From Verrucomicrobiota bacterium (GTDB lineage Bacteria > Verrucomicrobiota > Verrucomicrobiia > Limisphaerales > JACQFS01), in the NCBI GenBank assembly GCA_016199935.1, contig JACQFS010000246.1:1-33918 (forward strand): a DNA stretch of 33,918 nt, in the 5' to 3' direction. The position numbers and the translations under genes were made by a program. Positions 7,574-15,887 of this stretch are shown piece by piece (position 1 is the stretch's first letter; each line of letters begins with the position of its first letter). The notes below the pieces were generated by a model. The model did no database searches and had not been told where the DNA came from. It saw nothing but the letters and a program-made list of their open reading frames with translations.

Positions 7574-7619
7574 ACCGCTTTCCTCTTTCCGCTTCCCCGC
7601 TTCCCGCTTTCCCGCTTTC
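7574..7619. repeat. GCTTTCC/GCTTCCC simple-word repeat
   Basis: Five to six variants of CCGCTTTCC or CCGCTTCCC follow one another, giving a pyrimidine-rich tract up to 8 bp before the GTG start of the protease gene. There is no gene here. Confidence 0.6.
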
Positions 7620-7627
7620 ATCCGCGC

Positions 7628-8338
7628 GTGTCATCGCTCCTCCAACGCCTCCGCGGCTCGCCGCTCGCGGTGCGCGTCGTGCCGTTCGCCGTGTTCCTCG
7701 TCCTCACGTGGGCGCAGGGGCAGTGCGGCGAGACGGGGCGCTACTGGTTCTACCTCGCGAAAACCCTGGCGGGCGCGGCCCTGCTCGCGGTCGTGTGGAA
7801 GTCCATCAGCGAATGCCGGTGGGCGTTCAGTTGGGAGGCGGTGGTGGCGGGCGTGGCGGTGTTCGCGCTGTGGGTGGGGCTGGACGGACTCTACCCGCCG
7901 CTCGATGCGCTGCTCGCCAAGGTCGGCCTCGGCGGCACGGCCACGGGCAAGTCCCCCCTGCCCTGGAATCCCCATGCGCAATTCGGCGACGGCTCGGCGC
8001 TCGCGTGGCTCTTCATCGCGGTGCGCGCGCTGGGGTCCACGTTCGTGGTGCCGCCGCTGGAGGAAGTGTTCTACCGCTCGTTCCTCCACCGCTACCTGGT
8101 GAAGACGGACTTCGCCGCGCTGCCGCTGAATCATTTCGGGTGGATGCCGTTCCTCGCCACGGCGGCGGCGTTCGGGCTGACGCACTTCGAGTGGGTGCCG
8201 GGCATCCTGTGCGGGCTGATCTATCAGGGGCTGGTGCTGCGCAAGAACCGGCTGGGCGACGCGCTGACGGCGCACGCCATCACCAACGCGCTGCTCGCCG
8301 CGTGGGTCCTCGGCCGGGGCGCGTGGAAATTCTGGTGA
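7628..8338 (+). CDS. CPBP-family intramembrane protease, PEP-CTERM/exosortase-associated type
   Basis: CPBP (CAAX protease and bacteriocin-processing) enzymes are membrane-embedded glutamate-type peptidases. The 236-residue product starts at GTG 7628 and has about six membrane segments. The active-site motifs are EEVFYR (Glu145, Glu146, Arg150), a histidine in THFEWVPG (His186), and a last conserved pair HAITN (His217, Asn220). The N-terminal layout and C-terminal GRGAWKFW resemble the subgroup that accompanies exosortase sorting systems; no exosortase gene is in the window, so this refinement is inference. The substrate is unknown. The TGA stop lies at the edge of a hairpin word at 8337. Confidence 0.85.
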   Translation: MSSLLQRLRGSPLAVRVVPFAVFLVLTWAQGQCGETGRYWFYLAKTLAGAALLAVVWKSISECRWAFSWEAVVAGVAVFALWVGLDGLYPPLDALLAKVGLGGTATGKSPLPWNPHAQFGDGSALAWLFIAVRALGSTFVVPPLEEVFYRSFLHRYLVKTDFAALPLNHFGWMPFLATAAAFGLTHFEWVPGILCGLIYQGLVLRKNRLGDALTAHAITNALLAAWVLGRGAWKFW

Positions 8339-8353
8339 GCGCGGCGGGGCCGC
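8337..8353. repeat. Short hairpin GAGCGCGGCGGGGCCGC, possible solo repeat half
   Basis: GCGGC and GCCGC pair around GGG, preceded by GAGC as in the elements at 32042 and 33326. The hairpin begins inside the TGA of the CPBP gene and sits in the 24-bp gap to the convergent gene. It could act as a transcript end. Confidence 0.4.
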
Positions 8354-8362
8354 ATTGGCGAT

Positions 8363-8734
8363 TTAGCCGATAAGGCTGTAGCTGGCATGAGACTCCGCCC
8401 AAATCGTATGGGCTTGAGGGGACAATGGGTCGCTGTCGGATAGTTCAATGTGGACTATCTCACGCGCGCTCCAAACTGCGTCAGCGTAACGAAGTGATAG
8501 TAAGGCGTGCGTAGCTTGAATGTCGCTGAAGGGTAAGGGTGACTCCAATTCGACGACAGCCTTGGTCGCGGCCTTGCCTGTCTCGACTGGAATGAAGCGC
8601 GTGACGCGGCCGAAACACTCCACGCGACCACACAACCAAGCTGGGTCGGCATCATAGCCGCCGGACAAGCGAACGCGCTTGTTTAACAATTCAGGCTGCG
8701 GGAGCAGTCGGCGAAGCAGCTTCATGTAGTTCAT
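8363..8734 (-). CDS. Hypothetical protein
   Basis: This frame encodes 123 residues from the ATG at 8734 (MNYMKLLRRLLPQPELLNKRVRL). A second ATG at 8725 is equally possible, and the open frame continues further upstream to 8905, but without a convincing N-terminus. The product looks soluble: it has no signal peptide or membrane segment. The stretch VTRFIPVETGKAATKAVVELESPL followed by EIVHIELSD suggests a small beta-rich domain. I do not recognise the family. The base composition is less G+C-rich than that of its neighbours. It is convergent with the CPBP gene. Confidence 0.5.
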   Translation of the reverse strand: MNYMKLLRRLLPQPELLNKRVRLSGGYDADPAWLCGRVECFGRVTRFIPVETGKAATKAVVELESPLPFSDIQATHALLSLRYADAVWSAREIVHIELSDSDPLSPQAHTIWAESHASYSLIG

Positions 8735-8969
8735 TCCCCGGAAATGCGTAGCGCCATCCAATAGGAACTCCGCCAAACTTCCGTCCGGCCCAGCCCAGCT
8801 TGGTTGGTTCTGTCGCGGTGCATCTGCGGCGTATTTGCGCTCCGGCCGGCCATTCTGGCAAGCCGCGGTTTGGCCCGGCGCAGGTGGCCGCGCTCGTGAG
8901 AGCACGGGTCAACGGACGGCAAAATATTTTCGCGTTGAACGGAGCCTCGCTACGTCCAAACTCGCGCTC

Positions 8970-11309
8970 ATGACCCTTTGCACACGTCTCGGCGGTTTCG
9001 CGCTCGCCGCAATGGCGTTGTTCGCCGTCGCCGCGCGCGGGGCGGAGTTGAAGCCTTACGCCGGGGCCGGGTGCGCGGCGATGGGTCCGTTTTTCACGGA
9101 CGAGGTCTGGGCGAAGGTCGGCGCGCTGGAGTGCGTGAAGTGCCACAAGGCCGGCGGCGATGCCGAGGACAGCAAGCTCGTGCTGCGCGACCTCAGCCGC
9201 GCGACGGGTGCCGCGCGCGATGAGGCGATGCGGGAGAACTGGCGGTCCTTCACCCAGTCCGCGCGCGTGAAGGAGGGCGAGCAGTCGCGTCTGCTGCTGA
9301 AGGCCACCGGCGAGATCAAGCACGGCGGCAAGCAGGTGCTCCTGCCGGACTCGGCCGGCCATCGCGTGCTCGCGGATTTCGTCCGTCGCGTGAACGCGCC
9401 GCCGGCCGCGACGCTCGCGCAGGAGACCGAAGCGGACAAAAACGCGCCGCCGTTCTTCGACGGCATCGCGATGGTGGACGACCGGCGGTTGCTCCGGCGC
9501 GTGACGCTTTCGCTCGCGGGCCGGCTGCCCACGGAGGCGGAACTCGCGGCGATCGGCAAGCAGGGTTTGAAGGCGCTGCCGGCGATTCTCGACGCGGTGC
9601 TGCGGGAGGATGCGTTCTACGACCGGCTGCGCGAGGCGTTCAACGACGTTTTCCTCACGCTCGGCGCGGACGGGAACGCCGATCAGACGTTTCTTTCCTA
9701 TGACCATTTCCCGCAGCGGCACTGGTTTCAGAAATACGAATTCAAGGACATCGCGGACGAGAAGGATCGCAAGCAGGCCGGCTATCGGATGGCGCGCGAA
9801 TATCGCGAGGCGCTCCACGGCGAACCGCTGCGGCTCATCGAGCACATCGTGCGAAACGGAAAGCCCTTCACCGAAATCGTCACGGCGGATTACATCATGG
9901 TCACGCCCTACACCGCGCGTGGATACGGCATCTTCGAGGAAACCAAGGCGCGGTTCAAAAATCCGGACGACCCTTTTGAATATATTCCGGTGCGGCTCAA
10001 GGCGCTCAAGGGCCGCTCGAAGCAGCAGGATCAGGAGTCGGCCACGGGCTTCTATCCGCACGCGGGGCTGCTCAGCACGTTCCAGTATCTGAGCCGCTAC
10101 CCGACGACCGAGACGAACCGCAACCGCCAGCGCGCGCGCGTTTTCTTCCTCCACTTCCTCGGCGTGGACGTGCTCGAGCTCGCCGCGCGCGTGAGCGACG
10201 CCGCCGCGGTGACGGCGAAATACAAAGTGCCCACGATGGAGGCGAGCGAGTGCGTGGTGTGCCACAAGACGATCGATCCGGTGGCGGGTTTGTTTCAGGA
10301 CTACTGGCGGTTCGCGGAGCAAGGAATCTACGGCAAGCGCAAGGGCGGGTGGTTCGAGGACATGTTCGGCGCGGGCTTCGAGGGCGAGGACTTGCCCGGC
10401 GACGAACGCTGGCGCTCGCTGCAATGGCTCGGCGAACGCACCGCGAAGGATCCGCGCTTCGCCGTCGCGATGGTCGAGCACGCTTACTACCTGCTCACCG
10501 GCCGCAAGGTGCTGCTGCCACCGAAGGACATCGAGGACCCGCTCTTCGCCGCGAAGCGCCGCGCGTATCTCGCGCAGCGGAAACAGACGGAGGCCATCGC
10601 CGCGCGCTTTGCCGCGAACGGTTTCAATTTCAAAAACGTGCTCAAGGACTGGGTCGTGTCCGACTTCTACCGCGCCGATGGGCTCGCGACGGTCGCGGCG
10701 AATCCGCAGCGACGCGCGGAACTCGACGATCTCGGCCTCGTGCGAATGCTCGCGCCCGAGCAGGTGGAGCGGAAGGTCGCGGCGATTTTCGGCAAGGGCT
10801 GGGGCCGGCTGAAGCATTCGGACGGCGGACTGGACATGCTCTACGGCGGCATTGACTCGAAGGAAGTCACCGAGCGCGCCGCCGACCCGAGCGGCGCGAT
10901 GGGCGCGATCCAGCGCATCCTCGCGAACGACGTGGCGTGCAAGCAGACCGCGCTGGACTTCAGCCGCGCGCCTGCGGAGAGGAAACTTTTCCCGAACATC
11001 GAGCCGGACGTGGTGCCCGGCACATCGCCCGAGACGGCCGCGAAAATCCGCGCGGCCATCGTGCATCTGCACCAGCGTGTGTTGGGCCGCGACGAAACGC
11101 CGGACTCGCCGGAAGTCACGCGCACGTTCCAGCTTTTCGCCGGCATCGTGAGCGACGCCGCCGAGCACCGGAAGCAACTGGACACGCAGGAAAGCTACAC
11201 CTGCCGCCAGGGCACGCTCGCGCCCGTGCCCGATCCGAAATACACCGTGCGCGCGTGGCGCGGCGTGGTGACGTATCTCCTGCGGCAGCACGAGTTTCTT
11301 TACGAGTGA
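8970..11309 (+). CDS. Secreted DUF1549/DUF1592-like protein with two heme-binding CXXCH motifs
   Basis: The 779-residue protein begins with a signal peptide (MTLCTRLGGFALAAMALFAVAARG), which sets the start at 8970 rather than at upstream codons. Cytochrome-type motifs are CVKCH at 55-59 and CVVCH at 428-432, the latter in the context ECVVCHKTIDPVAGLFQDYW, typical of the DUF1588/DUF1592 group. Between them, DDRRLLRRVTLSLAGRLPT resembles the DUF1549 signature. Such proteins are abundant in Planctomycetes and Verrucomicrobia and usually stand beside a DUF1501 gene, as here (11569). A role in periplasmic oxidation coupled to glycan breakdown is often suggested for the group but is not shown. A 227-bp repeat element separates it from its partner gene. 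Confidence 0.85.
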   Translation: MTLCTRLGGFALAAMALFAVAARGAELKPYAGAGCAAMGPFFTDEVWAKVGALECVKCHKAGGDAEDSKLVLRDLSRATGAARDEAMRENWRSFTQSARVKEGEQSRLLLKATGEIKHGGKQVLLPDSAGHRVLADFVRRVNAPPAATLAQETEADKNAPPFFDGIAMVDDRRLLRRVTLSLAGRLPTEAELAAIGKQGLKALPAILDAVLREDAFYDRLREAFNDVFLTLGADGNADQTFLSYDHFPQRHWFQKYEFKDIADEKDRKQAGYRMAREYREALHGEPLRLIEHIVRNGKPFTEIVTADYIMVTPYTARGYGIFEETKARFKNPDDPFEYIPVRLKALKGRSKQQDQESATGFYPHAGLLSTFQYLSRYPTTETNRNRQRARVFFLHFLGVDVLELAARVSDAAAVTAKYKVPTMEASECVVCHKTIDPVAGLFQDYWRFAEQGIYGKRKGGWFEDMFGAGFEGEDLPGDERWRSLQWLGERTAKDPRFAVAMVEHAYYLLTGRKVLLPPKDIEDPLFAAKRRAYLAQRKQTEAIAARFAANGFNFKNVLKDWVVSDFYRADGLATVAANPQRRAELDDLGLVRMLAPEQVERKVAAIFGKGWGRLKHSDGGLDMLYGGIDSKEVTERAADPSGAMGAIQRILANDVACKQTALDFSRAPAERKLFPNIEPDVVPGTSPETAAKIRAAIVHLHQRVLGRDETPDSPEVTRTFQLFAGIVSDAAEHRKQLDTQESYTCRQGTLAPVPDPKYTVRAWRGVVTYLLRQHEFLYE

Positions 11310-11322
11310 ACACCATGAAGAA

Positions 11323-11549
11323 TTGCCCGCGAAGCACGCGAAGAGACGCGAAAGGTTCCAACGACGCTGCGCGCTCCGACTCCCTCGCCCCGCGAGGAAC
11401 GAGCGGGGAGAGGGTTGGGGAGAGGGGAATCGATGCCGTTTGGATTGCGCACCTCCTCTCCCCGGCCCTCTCCTCCGTTTCACGGAGGAGAGGGAGAAGC
11501 ACGGCGGCCTGCGTTCCCTTTCGCGTGCCTTCGCGTGCTTCGCGGGCAA
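11323..11549. repeat. 227-bp composite inverted-repeat element with nested hairpins
   Basis: Outer arms 11323-11355 and 11517-11549 pair over 33 bp with two mismatches. Inside, 11409-11425 pairs with 11455-11471 (17 bp, two mismatches). Two side hairpins stand at 11382-11414 (12-bp arms, one mismatch) and 11466-11494 (12-bp perfect arms CCCTCTCCTCCG/CGGAGGAGAGGG, loop TTTCA). It fills almost the whole gap between two genes that otherwise look like one operon. No coding frame here is credible. Confidence 0.9.
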
Positions 11550-11568
11550 AACTTTTTTCCACCCACTT

Positions 11569-12858
11569 ATGAGACGAGACTTCCTGAAACTCTGCGGCCT
11601 GCTCGGCCTCGGCTTCACTTGCCCCGGCGGCATCACCTCGTTGCTGCGCGCGGCGGTGAAGGAGGAACCGCCCTACGCGGGGCCGTTCTACATCGTCTTC
11701 AACGCCTCGGGCGGCTGGGACACGACCTACTTGATGGACCCGAAAGGCATCAACGAAATCAACCGGCTTTACGGAGAGGGCGACATCCAGACGAAGGGCG
11801 CGCACAAGTTTGCGCCGACGGGCAAGCAGAAGACCGGCGGGATGAGCAACGAGGAATTCTACGGCGAGTTCGGCGGCGAACTGCTCACGCTCAACGGCCT
11901 CGACTACTCGGTGAACAACCATTCGCCCGGCGCGCGCTACATGGCCACGGGCAAACTCGACAGCCTCGCGTATCCGACCTTCGCCGCGCTCGTCGCCGCG
12001 TGCAAAGGGCCGACGTGCCCGCTCTCGTTCCTCACGTTCGGAAATTATTCCGCCACCGGCAACATCGTCGCGATGTCGCGCGTGCCCTACATCCAGTCGC
12101 TCCGGACGATCGCGAATGCCGACGCCGTCGAGGGCAATCCGCGCACGCCTTACCACGACGACTTCGCGCTCGCGCGCATCGAGGCGGCGTTGCGTGACCA
12201 GCGCGAGGCCCGCGCGACGCAGCCACTCCTCCCGCGGCAGGAGCGCGCCGAGAACATGCTCTACGCCGCGCAAGTGAACTCGAAAGCGATGCAGCGCATC
12301 ACGCCTTTCATCCCGTCATCGATGCCGAAGGATCGCCTCGCGCAGCAGGCCGAGATCGCGCTCGCGTCGTTCAAGGCCGGCGTGTGCGTCTCGGCGAATC
12401 TGAGCATCGGCCAGTTCGACAGCCACGCGAACAACGACCGAGACCAGATGAAGCTGATCCCCGAGTTGCTCGCCGGCATCGCCTACACGATCCGGCGCGC
12501 GGAGGAGTTGAAGATTCGCGACCAGCTCGTCGTAATCATGCAGAGCGAGATGGGCCGCACGCCGAATTACAACGGCGGCAACGGCAAGGACCACTGGTCC
12601 GTCGGCTCCGTCATGTTTCTCGGGCCGCGCATCAAGGGCAACCGCGTCATCGGCGCGACGGACGAGAAACAATTCCACGTCACGCTCAACCCGCAGACGC
12701 TCGCGTGCGAAAAGGAAAAGACCGCCGGCATCCGCGTGCGCCCCGAGCACATCCACGAGGCGCTGCGCCAATACGCCGGGATCGCCGACCACGCGCTCGC
12801 CAAAAAATTCCCGCTCGGCGTCACGGACAAAGACAGGCTCCGGGGCTTCTGGGGCTGA
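11569..12858 (+). CDS. DUF1501-family secreted protein
   Basis: DUF1501 proteins have an alkaline-phosphatase/sulfatase-like fold and are exported by the Tat route. The 429-residue product starts MRRDFLKLCGLLGLGF, a Tat-type twin-arginine signal, which fixes the start at 11569. Recognisable segments are FNASGGWDTTYLMDPKG, NNHSPGARYMATG, FDSHANND, a metal-site-like MQSEMGRTPNYNGGNGKDHW, and a C-terminal HEALRQYAG. It is the probable partner of the upstream heme-binding protein, although a large repeat separates them. The substrate is unknown. Confidence 0.88.
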   Translation: MRRDFLKLCGLLGLGFTCPGGITSLLRAAVKEEPPYAGPFYIVFNASGGWDTTYLMDPKGINEINRLYGEGDIQTKGAHKFAPTGKQKTGGMSNEEFYGEFGGELLTLNGLDYSVNNHSPGARYMATGKLDSLAYPTFAALVAACKGPTCPLSFLTFGNYSATGNIVAMSRVPYIQSLRTIANADAVEGNPRTPYHDDFALARIEAALRDQREARATQPLLPRQERAENMLYAAQVNSKAMQRITPFIPSSMPKDRLAQQAEIALASFKAGVCVSANLSIGQFDSHANNDRDQMKLIPELLAGIAYTIRRAEELKIRDQLVVIMQSEMGRTPNYNGGNGKDHWSVGSVMFLGPRIKGNRVIGATDEKQFHVTLNPQTLACEKEKTAGIRVRPEHIHEALRQYAGIADHALAKKFPLGVTDKDRLRGFWG

Positions 12859-12874
12859 CGCCGTCAGGTCACCG

Positions 12875-14101
12875 ATGAAACGTTTCCTCGTCGCTCTTTC
12901 GCTGGCCGCTCCGTTGCTCGCCGCGGAGCCGGCTTTGTTCGACCTCAAGTTCGACACCGTCAGCACCGGCTTCGACAAAAAATCCTGCTGGGTGCATCCG
13001 CGCGCGGGCGCGATTCCCGGCAACCCACCGAAGGTCGTGCTCACGATGCAGAAGGCGATGCTCGTGGGCAGCGACATTTTTTATGCGCTGAACGAGATGC
13101 GCACCGACGACTTCGGCAAAACGTGGAGCGGACCGGTCGAGCATACGGCCACGCTCGGTCGGCGCGATGAACCGAACGGCGTCGTCGTGGCGGCGAGCGA
13201 CTTCTGGCCCAAGTGGCACGCGAAGTCCGGCACGCTGCTCGGCATCGGACACAATGTCCGTTACGCGAACAACAAGGTCATCGCCGCGCCGCAGCGTTCG
13301 CGCGAGACGGTCTATTCCATCTACGATCCAAACAAACGCACATGGACCGCGTGGGAGCCGCTCGCGATGCCGGCCGACGACCCGCGTTTCTTCAACTCCG
13401 GCGCGGGCTGCGTGCAGCGACTCGACCTGCCCGATGGCGACATCCTGCTCCCGATTTATTTTTCGCCGAAGGGCGGGAAGTTCAGCCGCGTGCTCGTTCT
13501 GCAATGCGGCTTCGACGGGCGCAAGCTCACGGTGAAGGCGATGGGCAACGAGTTGAGCGTGGACACGGACCGCGGCCTGCACGAGCCGTCGCTCACGCGC
13601 TTCAAGGGCCGCTACTACCTCACCATCCGCCACGACCAGCGCGCCTACGTCACGACGAGCGACGACGGTTTGCATTTCGACACGAAGCTCAAGCCGTGGA
13701 CGTGGGACGACGGCACCGACCTCGGCAGCTACAACACGCAGGCCCATTGGGTTACGCACGACGAGGCGCTGTTCCTCTGCTACACGCGGCGCGGCGCGAA
13801 CAACGACCACATCCCGCGCAACCGCGCGCCACTCTTCATCGGCCGCGTGGACCCGGCGAAGCTCCACGTCATCCGCGCGAGCGAGCGCGAGCTGATGCCG
13901 CAGCGTGGCGCGAAGCTCGGCAACTTCGGCGTCACCGAGGTGAACGAAAACGAAACCTGGGTGACCGATGCCGAGTGGATGCAGACCACGGGCCCGAACT
14001 ACGCCGACTTCACGCAATGCATGAAATACGGCTCGGACAACGCCGTCTTCGCCGCGCGCATCCAGTGGAAGAAGCCGAACACGACTTGGAGCCAACGGTG
14101 A
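12875..14101 (+). CDS. Secreted sialidase/BNR-repeat-fold protein
   Basis: The 408-residue product has a clear signal peptide (MKRFLVALSLAAPLLA). The rest looks like a six-bladed beta-propeller of the exo-alpha-sialidase superfamily: repeated Asp-box-like turns such as TDDFGKTWSG and TTSDDGLHFD, and segments of the type HEPSLTRFKGRYYLTIR. The true enzymatic activity cannot be read from the sequence; many Verrucomicrobia carry such proteins with unknown glycoside specificity. It starts 16 bp after the DUF1501 stop, and its TGA is followed after 2 bp by the aldo/keto reductase ATG, which suggests one transcript. Confidence 0.78.
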   Translation: MKRFLVALSLAAPLLAAEPALFDLKFDTVSTGFDKKSCWVHPRAGAIPGNPPKVVLTMQKAMLVGSDIFYALNEMRTDDFGKTWSGPVEHTATLGRRDEPNGVVVAASDFWPKWHAKSGTLLGIGHNVRYANNKVIAAPQRSRETVYSIYDPNKRTWTAWEPLAMPADDPRFFNSGAGCVQRLDLPDGDILLPIYFSPKGGKFSRVLVLQCGFDGRKLTVKAMGNELSVDTDRGLHEPSLTRFKGRYYLTIRHDQRAYVTTSDDGLHFDTKLKPWTWDDGTDLGSYNTQAHWVTHDEALFLCYTRRGANNDHIPRNRAPLFIGRVDPAKLHVIRASERELMPQRGAKLGNFGVTEVNENETWVTDAEWMQTTGPNYADFTQCMKYGSDNAVFAARIQWKKPNTTWSQR

Positions 14102-14103
14102 CG

Positions 14104-15036
14104 ATGGACACCCGCGTCATCACGCCCGCAGGGCTGAGAGTCAGCCGGATCGGCCTCGGCTGCGTGACGTTCGGGCGGGAGATTGATGAGGCCGCTTCGT
14201 TCGCTTTGCTCGATCACGCGTTTGCGCGCGGCGTCACTTTCTTCGACACCGCGGCCGCCTACGGGCTGGGTGCGTCGGAAAAAATCCTCGGCCGATGGCT
14301 GGCTTCGCGTCGGCCCGCCGAAGGCACGGTGATTATCGCCACGAAGATTCTCCCGCCGTATGAACCGGCGCGCATTGCGGAGGCCGTTGGCGAAAGTTTG
14401 CAGAGGCTCGGCCGCGCGACGACTGACCTCCTGTATGTTCACCGCTGGGATGCGACGGCGGAATCGCCCGCCGCACTTGCGGCGCTGGATGCGCTGGTGC
14501 GTGCCGGCAAAATCCGCGCGCTCGGCGTGAGCAACTACAACCAGCAGCAACTTGCGACCGCGCTGGCCTTGCAACAGCAGCACGGCCTCGAACGCTTCAG
14601 CGTGGTGCAGAACAATCACAACCTCGCGGTGAGCGACGTGAGCGCGGAGTTCCGCGAATTCTGCGCCGCGCAGCAGATCGCCATTGTCACTTACAGTCCG
14701 CTCGGTGCGGGATTCCTCACGGGCAAACACCAGCGCGCCGTGCAACCCGGATCGCGCTTCGATTTGGTGCCGGGGCATCAGGACGTTTATTTCCACGACA
14801 CGGCGTATCGGCGGCTCGCCCGATTGGAGTCGGTGGCCGCGCGCACCGGCCATTCACCGGCGCACCTCGCGCTCGCGTGGGCGCTGCATCAGCCGGGCGT
14901 CGCCTCAGTGCTCGTCGGTGGGCGAACCCCGGCGCATCTGGATCAGGCACTTGCCGCTTTGGCGCTCGACGATCCGGCGCTGTTCGCCGAACTTTCAGCA
15001 GAACCTGTGAACTTGCCGAACACCCCATCGCTCTGA
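14104..15036 (+). CDS. Aldo/keto reductase
   Basis: The 310-residue protein has the usual family length and the catalytic tetrad Asp48 and Tyr53 (FFDTAAAYG), Lys81 (IATKI) and His113 (LYVHRWD). Further family signs are SEKILGRWL, the GVSNYN segment, and NNHNLAV. It has no signal peptide and is presumably a cytoplasmic NAD(P)H-dependent oxidoreductase of a sugar or aldehyde. The ATG at 14104 is 2 bp after the sialidase-like gene. A role in processing imported sugars fits the block, but the substrate is not known. Confidence 0.9.
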   Translation: MDTRVITPAGLRVSRIGLGCVTFGREIDEAASFALLDHAFARGVTFFDTAAAYGLGASEKILGRWLASRRPAEGTVIIATKILPPYEPARIAEAVGESLQRLGRATTDLLYVHRWDATAESPAALAALDALVRAGKIRALGVSNYNQQQLATALALQQQHGLERFSVVQNNHNLAVSDVSAEFREFCAAQQIAIVTYSPLGAGFLTGKHQRAVQPGSRFDLVPGHQDVYFHDTAYRRLARLESVAARTGHSPAHLALAWALHQPGVASVLVGGRTPAHLDQALAALALDDPALFAELSAEPVNLPNTPSL

Positions 15037-15063
15037 TTGCATCCATCAAATCCTGAACACACC

Positions 15064-15810
15064 ATGAAATACCTCCCGCTCCTCACCCTCACCGCGCTCC
15101 TGCTCGCCGGCTGCAGTTCGCTCCATCCCACCGCGTCGAATCCGCCGAAAAGTTTTCGCGCGCTCTTCAACGGCACAGACCTCGCCGGCTGGTATGGCTG
15201 GAACCCGCACACGTCGGCCAAGCTCAAGGACGACAAGCTCGCCGCGAACCTCAAGCAGCAGCGGGAAGATTTTCCAAATCACTGGCGCGTGGAGAATGGC
15301 GAACTCGTCAACGCCGGCACCGGCCCCTACGCCACGACCGACGCGGAGTTCGGCGACATCGAATTGCACATTGAATACAAGACCGTCGCCAAGGCCGACA
15401 GCGGCATCTACTTGCGCGGCACGCCGCAGGTGCAGATTTGGGACAAGACGCAGGTGTTCGACGAGAAGAAGCCCGACCGCAAACCCCACCTTGGCTCCGG
15501 CGGCCTATTCAACAACACGCCCAACACGCCCGGTCGCGACCCGCTCGTCGTGGCGGACAAAGAGTTCGGTGAATGGAACAAGTTTCGCATCCGCCAGATC
15601 GGCGCGCGCACCTGGGTGTGGCTCAATGACAAACTCGTCGTGGACGGCAACGTGATGGAAAACTACTGGGACCGCACCAAGCCGCTGCCCGCCAAAGGCC
15701 CGATCATGCTCCAGACCCACGGCGGCGAAATCCGCTGGCGCAACCTCTTCGTGCGCGAGATCGGCGCGGTCGAGGCGAAGAAGATTCTGGCCGAGGCGGA
15801 CAAGAAGTAG
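15064..15810 (+). CDS. DUF1080 (3-keto-disaccharide hydrolase-like) lipoprotein
   Basis: The 248-residue protein starts MKYLPLLTLTALLLAGCSS; LLAGC is a lipobox, so it is probably anchored to a membrane. An in-frame upstream ATG would spoil the signal, so 15064 is chosen. Family motifs are FRALFNGTDLAGWYG, HWRVENGELVNAGTG, DIELHIEYKT..ADSGIYLRG, and the C-terminal GPIMLQTHGGEIRWRNLFVRE. DUF1080 members have a concanavalin-like fold, and some cleave 3-keto-glycosides. It closes the plus-strand block of secreted glycan-related proteins. Confidence 0.92.
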   Translation: MKYLPLLTLTALLLAGCSSLHPTASNPPKSFRALFNGTDLAGWYGWNPHTSAKLKDDKLAANLKQQREDFPNHWRVENGELVNAGTGPYATTDAEFGDIELHIEYKTVAKADSGIYLRGTPQVQIWDKTQVFDEKKPDRKPHLGSGGLFNNTPNTPGRDPLVVADKEFGEWNKFRIRQIGARTWVWLNDKLVVDGNVMENYWDRTKPLPAKGPIMLQTHGGEIRWRNLFVREIGAVEAKKILAEADKK

Positions 15811-15814
15811 GCGC

Positions 15815-15886
15815 GGAGCGGCGACATTTTTGTCGCCGTCGTAATTCAATTTGGATTTACGAGGGCGACAAAAATGTCGCCCCTCC
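15815..15886. repeat. Inverted-repeat element between convergent genes (REPIN-like)
   Basis: Arms 15815-15844 and 15857-15886 pair over 30 bp with two mismatches. Each arm contains its own hairpin GGCGACA-TTTT-TGTCGCC. The right tip, read inward, is GGAGGGGCGAC. It lies between the DUF1080 gene and the PanB-like gene, whose TGA stop begins one base outside the right arm. It may serve as a two-way terminator. Confidence 0.9.
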
Positions 15887-15887
15887 G

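Noticed and set aside
11323-11560. N-terminal extension of the DUF1501 protein through the repeat
   Set aside because: The in-frame codons belong to the composite palindrome, and the twin-arginine signal begins at 11569.
8691-11636. A 981-codon open frame on the minus strand opposite the DUF1549-like gene
   Set aside because: Low-complexity basic translation with no motifs; the plus-strand gene has a signal peptide and CXXCH motifs.
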